A DNA stretch of 64,000 nt from SIG299 sp051880375 (GCA_051880375.1 JBJENV010000078.1:1-64000), one strand, 5' to 3'. Counted from the stretch's first letter, positions 16,473-25,854 are shown. Program-made: numbers and translations. Notes: generated from the letters alone by a model not told the origin.

Positions 16473-16757
16473 TTACTTTCTTTTTTCTTCTCCCTTACGC
16501 TTCAGCTCTTCAATATATGCGAGCTCCGCATCTTCTTTTTGTTTCTCCTTTGCATAGAAGCTCTTTGTCAGATAGTATGCGTTGCGGAATGAAGCTGCAA
16601 TCCCGAAAAGTAAAAGGATGGGAACAGCATAGACCGTATCCAGCTTTTCGTTTAAGAAAAGTCCGACAAACAGGCACAGAAAAATCGGTGCCAGCATTGT
16701 AATGCCGATCTGCGTTATCATAAGCAGTCCTCTGACCAAACCGTTCTTTTTGCCCAT
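16473..16757 (-). CDS. atpZ: AtpZ/AtpI-family small membrane protein
   Basis: About 94 residues: two transmembrane helices (near residues 13-33 and 41-59) and a charged C-terminal tail (AKEKQKEDAELAYIEELKRK). This matches the AtpZ family that heads many clostridial atp operons and has been proposed to help assembly or ion transport. ATG 16755-16757 is preferred over the ATG two codons upstream because the AGGAGA RBS touches the latter. Confidence 0.75.
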   Translation of the reverse strand: MGKKNGLVRGLLMITQIGITMLAPIFLCLFVGLFLNEKLDTVYAVPILLLFGIAASFRNAYYLTKSFYAKEKQKEDAELAYIEELKRKGEEKRK

Positions 16758-16825
16758 TATCATTCTCCTTTTCTTAAACAGATTTATTCTACCACACTTT
16801 TCGCGTAAAAGATAGAATTTTTTTC

Positions 16826-16854
16826 ATAACATACAGGAATGCTCCTTCTGTCAA
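16826..16854 (-). promoter_or_regulatory. Promoter of the ATP synthase operon
   Basis: Minus strand TTGACA (16849-16854), 17-bp spacer, TGTTAT (16826-16831), about 70 bp before atpZ. A second TAGAAT box (16786-16791) nearer the gene lacks a clear -35 partner. Confidence 0.65.
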
Positions 16855-16869
16855 TTTTCTCTCAGAATA

Positions 16870-16898
16870 GTGACAATTTTCTTTTCTCGTGGTACACT
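16870..16898 (+). promoter_or_regulatory. Promoter of trkA
   Basis: GTGACA (16870-16875), 17-bp spacer, TACACT (16893-16898), 70 bp before the trkA start. It is divergent from the atp promoter. Confidence 0.55.
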
Positions 16899-16968
16899 TA
16901 TCCCAATGGGGACTTCTGATATATTTTCCCCAACAGTACTATTGTGAGAAAGGTATGGTTACTTTTTT

Positions 16969-18342
16969 ATGAAAATCATCATCGTAGGTTGCGGTAAGGT
17001 CGGCTATGCGCTTGCCCAGCAGCTGAATGACGAGGGCCACGAAATTACAATGATTGATAAATCAACCGAACGTCTTCAGCCTGCCATCAGCAACTTTGAT
17101 TTACAGGGTGTCGTAGGAAACGGCACCAGTTTCTTAACGCAGAAGGAGGCCGGCATTGAGAATGCCGACCTGTTTATTGCCGTAACAAATCAGGACGAAG
17201 TGAACTTAATCAGCTGTCTGATTGCAAAGAAGGCCGGCAACTGCCAGACGATTGCCCGTGTGCGGAACCCTGACTATTTTTCCGAGCTGGACTACTTAAA
17301 GCTCTGCATGGATATGTCCATGGTCATCAACCCGGAATGGGCAGCGGCAAGCGAAATTGCCAGACTCATTCAGGTACCGGAGGCAATGGAAATCGACTCG
17401 TTTGCAAAGGGCAGAATTGATTTGCTCCGCGTCGCCATTTCCGAAAACTCTCCGCTTCATAACATGAAGGTGTCTGAGTTTTCCAAAAAGATGAATCATG
17501 AGGTCCTGGTCTGTATTCTCGTACATGACCATCAGGTCATCATTCCGAACGGCAACAGCATTCTCCGGGCAGGAGATACGATTTCCGTCATTCTCCCTCG
17601 TGAGAAAATACCGGAATTTTATAAAATCAGTAAGCTGTCCACACTTCGTGAAATCCGCGATGTCATGATAGCCGGCGGCGGAACGACCTCCTACTATCTG
17701 GCACAGATTCTGTTAAAGGCGGGAATTCAGGTAAAAATCATCGAACGTGACAACGAGCGCTGCCATTTTCTAAGCGATGCGCTTCCGAAGGCAACCGTGA
17801 TCCATGCCGACGCCACGGAGCACGAAGTCTTATTAGAGGAAGGGCTGCCTCAAACCGATGCCTTTGTCTCCATGACAACAACCGACGAGGAAAATGTATT
17901 TCTCTCGCTCTATGCAGACAAGGTAAGCCCGCGCAGTAAGAAAATCACCAAGGTCGGCCGGCTTGTCCTGGATGAGATCATAGCAGATCTTCCGGTCGGC
18001 AGCCTCATATCGCCGAGAAATATTACAACCGAATACATTCTCCAGTATGTGCGGGCGCAGAGCAATTCCTACGGCAGTAATGTGGAAGCACTGTACCGTC
18101 TGATGGATAACCAGGTAGAAGCGCTCGAATTCCATGTGCGTGACAACAGCCCGATTATCGGAATTCCGTTGCAGAATCTGAGCTTAAAAAAGGACCTTCT
18201 TGTCTGCTGTATCGTCCGGGGAAAAAGCATTATTACGCCTTCCGGCCGTGACGCCATGCAGTTAAATGACACGGTCATCGTCGTTACAACAAATAAAGGG
18301 CTGCAGGATATTTCCGATATTCTGCAAAGCTCCGCACATTAG
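16969..18342 (+). CDS. trkA: Trk potassium uptake regulator TrkA
   Basis: 457 residues, the full two-repeat form. Each half has an NAD-binding Rossmann domain (RCK-N; GCGKVGYALAQQL at residue ~7 and AGGGTTSYYLAQILL near ~235) followed by an RCK-C domain. The peripheral ring gates the TrkH channel in response to nucleotides. The gene starts at ATG 16969 and is followed 20 bp later by trkH, so the two form an operon. Acidic residues DKS and ERDN end the second strands, as in NAD-binding folds. Confidence 0.95.
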   Translation: MKIIIVGCGKVGYALAQQLNDEGHEITMIDKSTERLQPAISNFDLQGVVGNGTSFLTQKEAGIENADLFIAVTNQDEVNLISCLIAKKAGNCQTIARVRNPDYFSELDYLKLCMDMSMVINPEWAAASEIARLIQVPEAMEIDSFAKGRIDLLRVAISENSPLHNMKVSEFSKKMNHEVLVCILVHDHQVIIPNGNSILRAGDTISVILPREKIPEFYKISKLSTLREIRDVMIAGGGTTSYYLAQILLKAGIQVKIIERDNERCHFLSDALPKATVIHADATEHEVLLEEGLPQTDAFVSMTTTDEENVFLSLYADKVSPRSKKITKVGRLVLDEIIADLPVGSLISPRNITTEYILQYVRAQSNSYGSNVEALYRLMDNQVEALEFHVRDNSPIIGIPLQNLSLKKDLLVCCIVRGKSIITPSGRDAMQLNDTVIVVTTNKGLQDISDILQSSAH

Positions 18343-18362
18343 GAAAGGGGCCGACTTTTATT

Positions 18363-19802
18363 ATGAACTTCTCTATTATCCTCCATATCCTCAGCTGGGT
18401 CATCGGTCTGCAGGGTGTTTTCATGCTCCCGCCCTGTATTGTCGGGCTTTACTATGGAGAAACAAAAAATGCCCTGATTTACCTCGCACTCGGAGTCTGT
18501 TGTGTTATCATCGGACTGCTGCTCAGACATCCGAAATCCACGAAAACCGCTTTCTATGCCAAGGAAGGCTTTGTTGCTGTTTCCTTAAGCTGGATTATCA
18601 TGAGTATCATCGGTGCTCTCCCGTTTGTGTTCAGCGGCGATATCCCGTCCTTTACGGATGCACTGTTTGAAATCATCTCCGGTTACACGACAACCGGCTC
18701 GAGTATCCTGACCGATGTAGAGGCACTGTCACACTGCAACCTGTTCTTCCGCAGTTTCAGCCACTGGATCGGCGGTATGGGTGTGCTTGTCTTTATTCTT
18801 GCCATCCTCCCGATGACCGGCGGCTCTACCATGAACCTGATGAAAGCGGAAAGCCCGGGACCTTCGGTTGGCAAGCTTGTACCCAGAATGCAGCAGACTG
18901 CTTTCCTTTTGTATGCCATCTATATGGTTATGACCGCTGCTGAGGTCGTTCTTCTTCTTTTTGGCGGGCTTCCGCTGTTTGACTCACTCTGCCTTTCCTT
19001 CGGCACTGCGGGCACCGGCGGCTTTGGTCTCCTAAATGACAGTATTGCAAGCTACTCCGTTTATATACAGATTGTCATCACTGTATTTATGTTCTTATTC
19101 GGGGTGAACTTTACCTTCTTTTATTATATTTTAATCCGCCGCGTAAAGGATGCCTTTCATATGGAGGAGGTCCGCTGGTACTTCTGTCTCTATCTGCTTG
19201 CGGTTGTACTGCTCACATGGAATCTTGTATCAAACGGCGCAGAATTCGGTCAAAGTCTTCTGCATGTTACCTTTCAGGTTGCTTCAATTATGACAACAAC
19301 AGGCTATGCCACCACTGACTTTAACCTCTGGCCCGAGTTCTCGCGCATTCTTATGGTCTGCCTGATGTTTGTCGGTGCCTGCGCAGGTTCCACCGGCGGC
19401 GGTATCAAGGTGTCGCGTTTTATGATTTATATCAAGCAGGTCGGAAAAGAACTGATGCAGCAGATTCATCCGAGGCGTGTCCGCGTCATCAAGATGGATG
19501 GAAAGCCAATCGAACATTCCGTCATACACTCTGCCAATGTCCTGTTGATGGCATATGTGCTTGTGTTTGTCGCTTCCATTCTTTTGATTTCCTTCGACGG
19601 TTTTGATACCACAACAAACTTTACGGCAGTTGCCGCAACCCTGAACAATATCGGTCCCGGTCTTAATATGGTGGGTGCTACCGGAAACTTCTCCGAATTT
19701 TCCGTCTTTTCCAAGTATGTACTGATGTTTGACATGCTGGCCGGACGTTTGGAACTGATGCCGATGCTTTTATTGTTTTTCCCAGCTACTTGGAAAAGGT
19801 AG
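18363..19802 (+). CDS. trkH: Trk/Ktr-type potassium transporter membrane subunit TrkH
   Basis: 479 residues, polytopic. It carries the four pore-loop segments expected of the superfamily: YTTTGSSILTD (~115), GTAGTGGFG (~220), MTTTGYATTDF (~317) and NNIGPGLNMVG (~430), each with the conserved filter Gly. The C-terminus LLLFFPATWKR is the usual TrkH end, so the gene is intact. It mediates K+ uptake with TrkA from the preceding gene; an RBS GAAAGGGG lies before the start. Confidence 0.95.
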   Translation: MNFSIILHILSWVIGLQGVFMLPPCIVGLYYGETKNALIYLALGVCCVIIGLLLRHPKSTKTAFYAKEGFVAVSLSWIIMSIIGALPFVFSGDIPSFTDALFEIISGYTTTGSSILTDVEALSHCNLFFRSFSHWIGGMGVLVFILAILPMTGGSTMNLMKAESPGPSVGKLVPRMQQTAFLLYAIYMVMTAAEVVLLLFGGLPLFDSLCLSFGTAGTGGFGLLNDSIASYSVYIQIVITVFMFLFGVNFTFFYYILIRRVKDAFHMEEVRWYFCLYLLAVVLLTWNLVSNGAEFGQSLLHVTFQVASIMTTTGYATTDFNLWPEFSRILMVCLMFVGACAGSTGGGIKVSRFMIYIKQVGKELMQQIHPRRVRVIKMDGKPIEHSVIHSANVLLMAYVLVFVASILLISFDGFDTTTNFTAVAATLNNIGPGLNMVGATGNFSEFSVFSKYVLMFDMLAGRLELMPMLLLFFPATWKR

Positions 19803-19873
19803 TGCATTTTTCGTCCATTTGTGGTAGAATAAGATAAAGCATCTGCTTTGACAAAAGAAGGAGGAATCTACCT

Positions 19874-20350
19874 ATGTATTCTGATGTCAGACTATATCGA
19901 AAGCGTTTTATTCCGGATGAGCTTCTTCCTCTGAAAGACGACAGGATTCTGTATATGGACGATGAACTGCTTGTAACATCCTGGAACACCTTAAAACCAA
20001 GGTCGGACATGGCAACAGGCATCTCTGCCTATTACAGAAAGGAGGGCTTTAAAATCAGCCGTCTTGCAGATATTCATGGTGCGCTCACCCGCTGGTACTG
20101 CGATATCGTGTCAGAAACTGCAGACGGCAATAACCTGACCTACTCCGATTTGCTGATTGACGTTGTGATTCTTCCGGACGGAACGATACAGGTAGTGGAT
20201 TTAGATGAGGCCGCCGATGCACTGGAGCAGGGGTTAATTACACCGGATATGCTGGCACAGGCGCTCCGTTCCACAGACAAGCTTCTCAGGTACATAAGAC
20301 AGGGCAAATTTCATGATTTGACGAAGTGCATCTTAAGGTACACAGACTAA
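19874..20350 (+). CDS. DUF402-family protein
   Basis: 158 residues, soluble. It matches the DUF402 (FomD-like) family in size and in features such as RWYCDIVSETADGN, DLLIDVVILPDGTIQVVDLDE and the acidic cluster near residues 100-115 that binds metal in known members. Some relatives hydrolyse nucleoside di- or triphosphates or nucleotidyl intermediates; the substrate here is unknown. The start ATG 19874 has an AAGGAGGAA RBS. It stands alone between trkH and the chemoreceptor gene. Confidence 0.75.
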   Translation: MYSDVRLYRKRFIPDELLPLKDDRILYMDDELLVTSWNTLKPRSDMATGISAYYRKEGFKISRLADIHGALTRWYCDIVSETADGNNLTYSDLLIDVVILPDGTIQVVDLDEAADALEQGLITPDMLAQALRSTDKLLRYIRQGKFHDLTKCILRYTD

Positions 20351-20405
20351 TTTTAACTTGTTACATTTTGTTTCTTATTGCAAAAACTAGAAAAGGGATT
20401 TACGT

Positions 20406-21806
20406 ATGTTTAAGAAAAGTAAAGAAAGTCATTCCGATGACAAACAGCTGCTTTTAAACGCTATGCAGCAACTGATTGATGGCTCTTATCATGCCATTGA
20501 TACCTCTGCCTTTTCCGACCCTGAGGTCGCAGAAAAGCTAAACGAGGTAATTACAGCCTTAAAGAAGTCCAACAACAATTACGTTATGCGTATGAATGAG
20601 TCTATGGAGCATATCGGTGACAATTCCTGTGTCAAGGAAATGATTGAACAGGTTATGTCACAAACCTCCTCCATTCAGGATATGTCAGCTTCCAGCAAAA
20701 CCTTTGAGGCTTCCATCCACAGTATTTCCGAAGAAGTGGGACATATCCGTGATGATGCCGGTGCTGCCATTGAGGTTTCCAAGGCAAGTGTAAACAACAT
20801 GAATGAAACCATTACTGCCGTTTCCGATTCTGTGGAGCAGATTCGCGGTATCCACGAAAAAGTGGCTGTATTTCAGGAAAAAATTGAGCAGATTACCAAC
20901 ATCATTGACATGGTAAAGAAACTGGCCAACCAGAGTAACCTTCTGGCATTAAACGCCTCCATTGAAGCTGCCCGTGCCGGAGAGGCGGGCAGGGGCTTTG
21001 CCATCGTTGCCGGTCAGGTAAAGGAACTGTCCTCCAATACGGCCCACTCCGCCGACATGGTTGTAGATTATGTGGGCGAGCTTGAAGAAAGCCTTGCCGA
21101 GTTAAAAGAGCTGGTGGACTCTACCACCTCCCACCTGGAGCAGAGCAACGACAAGGTACATAGCTCGGTACGTGACATCAACAGCATGAGCGAGCATATG
21201 AACCTGATTAATGAACGAATCCGCAACATCCATGATGCAGTAAACACCCAGACCAGCGTAACGGAGAGCTTCGTCCGTTCCATCGAGTCCATGGCAGGAA
21301 GCTATACTATATTGGAACGCGATTGTTTTGCTACCGGAGAGCATCTTCGCTCCATCAGCCGTTATGTGGATAATGCAAGAAGCGATATGGCAAGAGGCTT
21401 TTCAGACCTGACGGTACAGGACTGGATTCGTGTTTTCCAGATCGATCATCATATTCTGACCTGGCGTATCTACAACCACATTGCGGGATTTGAACAGCTG
21501 AAGATTACCCAGCTGAACAACCCTGCCGGCTGTAAGCTCGGTAAATGGATTACTGCACAGACGGATGCCCGGATCACCGGCAGCACACAGTTCCGTGAAG
21601 TAAAAAAACTTCATGAGGAGCTGCATAAGCATGGCTGCGATTCCTGGTATGCTGCCGAAGAGGGTAACCGTACTTTGGCACTGCATCATTTTGATCTCGC
21701 ACTGGAAAGCTATCAAAAGTTCTATCAGGCAATCGAGAAATTCAAGACATATATGAGAAGCATCGGACATACGGAAGAAACGCCGATTAAACCGTTTCAA
21801 AAGTAA
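20406..21806 (+). CDS. Soluble methyl-accepting chemotaxis protein with CZB domain
   Basis: 466 residues without transmembrane segments, so cytoplasmic. The signalling hairpin tip is NQSNLLALNASIEAARAGEA (residues ~176-195), within a long coiled coil (~70-330). The C-terminus (~340-445) is a chemoreceptor zinc-binding (CZB) domain, with DHHILTWRIYNHIAG, the diagnostic CKLGKW (~376) and the later LHEELHKHG His residues. CZB domains in other bacteria bind zinc and sense oxidants such as hypochlorite, or regulate diguanylate cyclases. No chemotaxis partner genes are in the window. It has its own terminator. Confidence 0.88.
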   Translation: MFKKSKESHSDDKQLLLNAMQQLIDGSYHAIDTSAFSDPEVAEKLNEVITALKKSNNNYVMRMNESMEHIGDNSCVKEMIEQVMSQTSSIQDMSASSKTFEASIHSISEEVGHIRDDAGAAIEVSKASVNNMNETITAVSDSVEQIRGIHEKVAVFQEKIEQITNIIDMVKKLANQSNLLALNASIEAARAGEAGRGFAIVAGQVKELSSNTAHSADMVVDYVGELEESLAELKELVDSTTSHLEQSNDKVHSSVRDINSMSEHMNLINERIRNIHDAVNTQTSVTESFVRSIESMAGSYTILERDCFATGEHLRSISRYVDNARSDMARGFSDLTVQDWIRVFQIDHHILTWRIYNHIAGFEQLKITQLNNPAGCKLGKWITAQTDARITGSTQFREVKKLHEELHKHGCDSWYAAEEGNRTLALHHFDLALESYQKFYQAIEKFKTYMRSIGHTEETPIKPFQK

Positions 21807-21815
21807 AATTTTTTC

Positions 21816-21849
21816 TGCCAGCAGGTACTGCCTGCTGGCAAATTTTTTT
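21816..21849 (+). terminator. Rho-independent terminator after the chemoreceptor gene
   Basis: Perfect 10-bp stem TGCCAGCAGG (21816-21825) / CCTGCTGGCA (21831-21840) with a 5-base loop, followed by AATTTTTTT. Confidence 0.92.
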
Positions 21850-21870
21850 CCGTAGGAACGCTTATAATGG

Positions 21871-21899
21871 TTGACGGTACAACAAAGATGTAGTATCAT
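21871..21899 (+). promoter_or_regulatory. Promoter of the marR-ABC exporter operon
   Basis: TTGACG (21871-21876), 17-bp spacer, TATCAT (21894-21899), 47 bp before the regulator start codon. Confidence 0.7.
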
Positions 21900-21924
21900 C
21901 TATTTTAGTTGATGCTACATCTTT
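21884..21924. promoter_or_regulatory. Inverted repeat over the marR promoter, probable operator
   Basis: Arms AAAGATGTAGTATC (21884-21897) and GATGCTACATCTTT (21911-21924) match at 13 of 14 positions around a 13-base centre. The left arm overlaps the spacer and -10 box. There is no U-run, so it is more likely a MarR binding site for autorepression than a terminator. Confidence 0.65.
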
Positions 21925-21945
21925 ATTAGGATACGAGGTGTTAAA

Positions 21946-22434
21946 ATGGATACTACAAAAAGGCAAATCACAAAAATTGCGAGAGAAGTAAACAAATTGG
22001 TAATACGGACCATGAAAGACGACGGGATCGGCTCGGGTGAAATGGATTTGATTCATTTGGTGCGACACAATCCCGGCATTTCTCAAAAGGAAATCTGTTC
22101 GCAGCTGAATATGGATAAAGGCGCCGTCGCAAGGCGTACCGCCAGTCTGGAGCATAAAGGATACCTGACCCGAAAAGAAAATCCGGCAGACGGCAGAAGT
22201 CAGCTTCTGTATGCTACAGACAAAGCGGAAAAACTGAAAAACTCCAAAGCCACAGTAGAGGCGGTCTTTTATGAGTGGCTGCTTGAAGCTCTGGACGAAA
22301 AAGAACAAGCAGCTTTCACTGCTTCCCTAAACAAATTGTACCTGCGCTCCAAACAGGAAAGCCGCAGTGGTTTTCCGCATGTTGCAAGGAAGATTGTATG
22401 TGAAAATGAGGAAGAAGAAAATGCACAGGGATAA
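21946..22434 (+). CDS. MarR family transcriptional regulator
   Basis: 162 residues. The winged helix is clear: GEMDLIHLVRHNPGISQKEI, then SQLNMDKGAVARRTASLEHK (recognition helix) and GYLTRKENPADGRSQLLYAT (wing). It should bind DNA as a dimer. Its gene leads the operon with two ABC exporter genes, the first overlapping its 3' end by 14 bp. A dyad over the promoter fits autorepression relieved by a drug or signal. The ligand is unknown. Confidence 0.9.
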   Translation: MDTTKRQITKIAREVNKLVIRTMKDDGIGSGEMDLIHLVRHNPGISQKEICSQLNMDKGAVARRTASLEHKGYLTRKENPADGRSQLLYATDKAEKLKNSKATVEAVFYEWLLEALDEKEQAAFTASLNKLYLRSKQESRSGFPHVARKIVCENEEEENAQG

Positions 22435-24154
22435 TCGTGATTTAACAGGCCGCATCGGTTTTTATTTCCGAAAAGAACAATGGACTCTCCTGGTTGTGGC
22501 AGCAACAGGAATTCTTTACAATGTCGGAATGGTGGCCGGCCCATGGTTTGAGGGTCAGATGGTACAGTACCTATACGACATCATTGGGATGAAACGGCAG
22601 CCTGCACAGATGGTTATGCTGGCCGCAGGCTATGTCCTGACCATTCTTTTCGTGCAGTGTATGCGATATCTTAAGCGGCTTTATGTTCGTAAGTTTGCCA
22701 ACAATATCAGCAAAAGCATGAAAATGACACTCTACTGGAATCTGCTGCATCGTAAAAAGGCAGAGCAGGAAGAAGCCGGCGCCATGATGACAAAAATCAT
22801 TTCGGATGCAGATGCGTGTGTAGAAGGCATGCGTAAATTTACCACAGAGGTGTTTGACACAGGAGTGGTAATGGCCTCGTATCTGACCTTGCTTCTGTTC
22901 TATGACTGGAAATTGACGCTGCTTTCCATGCTATTCCCACCGATTGCATATTTCCTTGCAGAAAAACTAAAAGTGACCGTCACAAAAAATGTTGCGCTCA
23001 GTAGGGAAAGTAACGCAAGACTAAATGCGGATACACTGGAGCGTGTTACCAATGCCTTGACTTATCGGGTATACGGTCAGGAAACCAACCGGAATGAAAC
23101 CTACGAAGCAAGTCTTACGGATTATGAAAAAAAGTCTGTCCGGGCAAATATATGGGAAAGTGCCATGCAGCCGGTTTACCAGGTGATTTCCATGCTGGGT
23201 ACCGTCATGATCATCTGGTTCGGCGGCAAAAATGTGTTTGGCACCGGATGGAACGTCTGGAATATCGCCGCTTTCACGACCTTCTTCTCCTGTTATCAAA
23301 AACTGGCGGTGAAATCATCCAAGGCAGCAAAGCTGTTCAATGCGGTACAAAAAGCGCAGGTATCCTGGCAACGTATCAAACCTTACTTAATCCATGTTGC
23401 GGAAGAGCCGGAACAAAGTACGTCTTTAAGTGCGCCGCTTTCCGTCGAAAACATAGCCTTTGCCTATCCCGGGCAAAAGCCGTTGTTTTCCAATGTGTCG
23501 TTTCGGGCAAATCCCGGGAACATCATCGGCATGACCGGAGAAATCGCCTGCGGTAAATCGACTCTCGGGAAAATCCTGATTGGAGAGCTTCCTTATCAGG
23601 GAAAGATTTCCCTTGGAGATATCATTTTTCCAAATCAGGGGGAACGATATGAAACATGTGTTGGATATCTTGGACATCAGCCGGAGCTGTTTGGCGGCAC
23701 CATAGAGGAAAACATCTGTCTTGGGAAGCCTGGTGATATCGGTCCGTTCCTCCGCGCTGTCTGTATGGAAGAGGAGGTGTCCGCCTTTCCGGAAGGTATC
23801 CATACGGTTATCGGTAGCGGCGGCGTCCGCCTTTCCGGCGGTCAACAGGCCAGAATTGCCCTGGCCAGAACCCTTTATCATCAGAAACCGCTTATGGTTT
23901 TAGATGATCCTTTTTCCGCAGTTGACATGGAAACAGAAACTCACATTTTTGACAATCTGCGCCTTTTGCTCAAAGACAGTATTGTGCTGTTGATTTCTCA
24001 CCGGCTCTCCCTGTTCCCGCAAATGGATCAGGTTCTCTGGATAGAAAACGGAACAATCTCTGCTTCCGGTCATTGTAAATTAATACAGGAAAATGAGCAC
24101 TATCGGATGCTCTATGAAGCACAAAGAAGGGAGACGAAACCAGATGACAGATAA
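22421..24154 (+). CDS. ABC exporter half-transporter 1 (permease-ATPase fusion)
   Basis: About 577 residues: a six-helix transmembrane domain (about 20-300) and an ATPase domain. Walker A is GEIACGKST, the signature is the intact LSGGQ (RLSGGQQARIALAR), and the switch His is in ISHRLS. Walker B reads MVLDD, with Asp replacing the catalytic Glu. This pairs logically with subunit 2, whose signature is degenerate. The start at ATG 22421 follows AGGAAG; longer in-frame starts lie within marR. Heterodimeric export of a drug, peptide or lipid is inferred. Confidence 0.88.
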   Translation: MHRDNRDLTGRIGFYFRKEQWTLLVVAATGILYNVGMVAGPWFEGQMVQYLYDIIGMKRQPAQMVMLAAGYVLTILFVQCMRYLKRLYVRKFANNISKSMKMTLYWNLLHRKKAEQEEAGAMMTKIISDADACVEGMRKFTTEVFDTGVVMASYLTLLLFYDWKLTLLSMLFPPIAYFLAEKLKVTVTKNVALSRESNARLNADTLERVTNALTYRVYGQETNRNETYEASLTDYEKKSVRANIWESAMQPVYQVISMLGTVMIIWFGGKNVFGTGWNVWNIAAFTTFFSCYQKLAVKSSKAAKLFNAVQKAQVSWQRIKPYLIHVAEEPEQSTSLSAPLSVENIAFAYPGQKPLFSNVSFRANPGNIIGMTGEIACGKSTLGKILIGELPYQGKISLGDIIFPNQGERYETCVGYLGHQPELFGGTIEENICLGKPGDIGPFLRAVCMEEEVSAFPEGIHTVIGSGGVRLSGGQQARIALARTLYHQKPLMVLDDPFSAVDMETETHIFDNLRLLLKDSIVLLISHRLSLFPQMDQVLWIENGTISASGHCKLIQENEHYRMLYEAQRRETKPDDR

Positions 24155-25781
24155 ATCTTCTGTAGCAAAAATTATCGGCAATACGATACGGAAACATCCG
24201 GGATTGAGTATTCTTCTGGTCCTGGCAATCCTGCTTGCCATCGTGTTCTCACTTCTTCCGCCCCTTGTTCTGGAAGAAATCGTGAATCATCTGGTTGAAG
24301 GAAAACAGATTCTGTTTTCGATGGCAATCGGATATTTTTTGATTGTAGCAATATCCGGACTGATGGATGCCCTGAAGGAGAGCCTGATTACAACCTTCGG
24401 TCAAAAAGTAACACATCAGATTCGTTCTGCGATGAGTGAAAAATTAAAACACCTTCCGGCCTCCTATTTTATCGATCGGGAACCGGGTGTAACGGCTTCG
24501 CGTTTTGTAAATGATGTGAATACCGTTGAGCATCTGTTTACCTCCGGTATTATCAGTATGGCAGCCGACCTTTGCAAACTTCTTAGTATTCTCATCATCA
24601 TTTTCACGAAAAGTATTGGTCTGGGACTGGTATTGCTTGTGGTAACTCCGCTGCTTTTTTGGATGACCCGCATATTTCAAAAAAGAATGCTGAATGCACA
24701 GATGGAAAACCGAATTGCCGTAGGCAAGACCAACCAACAGATTCCGGAGGCGCTGAAAAATATGCGCACCATTCGTGTTCTGCATCAGGAGCATTATATG
24801 CTTAAGCGCTACGGCGCCACCATAGAGCAGAGCTTTCGGGCACAGGAACGTTCCAACTTCTATGATGCGGTCTATTCCCCTATGATTGTTTCCGTCAGTG
24901 CAATGCTGATTGGCATGATGATGGTCGCTTCCGCACAAAGCGGCACTATGCAGGTCTTCTTTGGCATGTCTGTGGGTACTGCGGCGGCGGTGATTGCCTA
25001 TGTCGGGAGTTTCTTCGGTCCTCTTGAGAGCATCGGTATGGAGATTCAGAATGTCCAGTCGGCTGTAGCCGGTGTGCAACGCATCAATGAATTTTTAAGA
25101 GAAACAGAACAAAAAACAAATTCGGAACAACTCCATGCCGAAAACGCTGCTGTTCAATTATCTGACGTCTGCTTTCGTTATAAAGATGGCGATCCGGAGA
25201 TTTTTCATCATTTTAATTATACGGTAACAGAGGGTGAAACCGTTGTCCTGTCCGGCCGGACAGGTGCAGGGAAAAGCACCCTGGTGAAACTGATTGCAGG
25301 TTTGTACCAACCGCAACAGGGAATGGTTCGTGTATTTGGCAAAGCACCGGACGCCATTTCAGAAAATGACAAGCGCCGTTTATTTGGCTATGTAGAGCAG
25401 CAATTCCGTTTAGTTCCCGGCTCCGTCGCAGATCAGGTGTCTTTGTCAGATCCACAAGTCTCTGAAACACAAATCCGGCAGGCTCTTGACATGGTTGGAC
25501 TTGGAGTAATTGTAGACCGTCTTCCATACGGTATCCATACGCCCTGCACGGAAGCTCTGTTATCCCAAGGACAGTTTCAGCTTCTTTCGATTGCAAGAGC
25601 TGTAGTCCTGAACCCCAAAATTCTGCTTTTGGATGAAATAACCGCAAATCTGGATTCCCGAACAGAGGCAATGGTTTTATCTGCTCTCAGGGCAGCTTCC
25701 TTGAATCGGACTGTCATTTCTGTCTCTCACCGTTTGTATGGCGGAGAGCACAATCCGCATATACGCTTTCTGACCCTGTAA
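24144..25781 (+). CDS. ABC exporter half-transporter 2 (permease-ATPase fusion)
   Basis: About 545 residues, overlapping subunit 1 by 11 bp. The transmembrane domain (~15-310) is followed by an ATPase domain with Walker A GRTGAGKST, Walker B LLLDE with the catalytic Glu, and switch His in VSHRL. The signature motif is changed from LSGGQ to LSQGQ. Combined with subunit 1, the dimer would have one consensus and one degenerate ATP site, as in TM287/288 and BmrCD. The protein ends about 15-30 residues earlier than usual, soon after the H-loop, without sign of frameshift. ATG 24144 has an AAGGGAGA RBS. Confidence 0.88.
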   Translation: MTDKSSVAKIIGNTIRKHPGLSILLVLAILLAIVFSLLPPLVLEEIVNHLVEGKQILFSMAIGYFLIVAISGLMDALKESLITTFGQKVTHQIRSAMSEKLKHLPASYFIDREPGVTASRFVNDVNTVEHLFTSGIISMAADLCKLLSILIIIFTKSIGLGLVLLVVTPLLFWMTRIFQKRMLNAQMENRIAVGKTNQQIPEALKNMRTIRVLHQEHYMLKRYGATIEQSFRAQERSNFYDAVYSPMIVSVSAMLIGMMMVASAQSGTMQVFFGMSVGTAAAVIAYVGSFFGPLESIGMEIQNVQSAVAGVQRINEFLRETEQKTNSEQLHAENAAVQLSDVCFRYKDGDPEIFHHFNYTVTEGETVVLSGRTGAGKSTLVKLIAGLYQPQQGMVRVFGKAPDAISENDKRRLFGYVEQQFRLVPGSVADQVSLSDPQVSETQIRQALDMVGLGVIVDRLPYGIHTPCTEALLSQGQFQLLSIARAVVLNPKILLLDEITANLDSRTEAMVLSALRAASLNRTVISVSHRLYGGEHNPHIRFLTL

Positions 25782-25793
25782 GCTTTCACCAAA

Positions 25794-25854
25794 AAAGGCT
25801 GTTATGAGGGTGGCGATTTTATAGTGAGTTTCCGCCGTCCTCATAACAGCCTTT
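25794..25854. terminator. Terminator between the ABC exporter and rpiB
   Basis: AAAGGCTGTTATGAGG (25794-25809) pairs perfectly with CCTCATAACAGCCTTT (25839-25854) around a 29-base loop. Located between convergent genes, it can serve both; the minus-strand tail (TTTTTT) is the stronger. Confidence 0.8.

Noticed and set aside
21884..21924. Hairpin upstream of marR read as a terminator or attenuator
   Set aside because: No U-run follows, and one arm overlaps the -10 box; an operator explains it better.
24444..25079. 211-residue minus-strand open frame inside ABC exporter subunit 2
   Set aside because: His-rich low-complexity translation antisense to a well-supported transmembrane domain.
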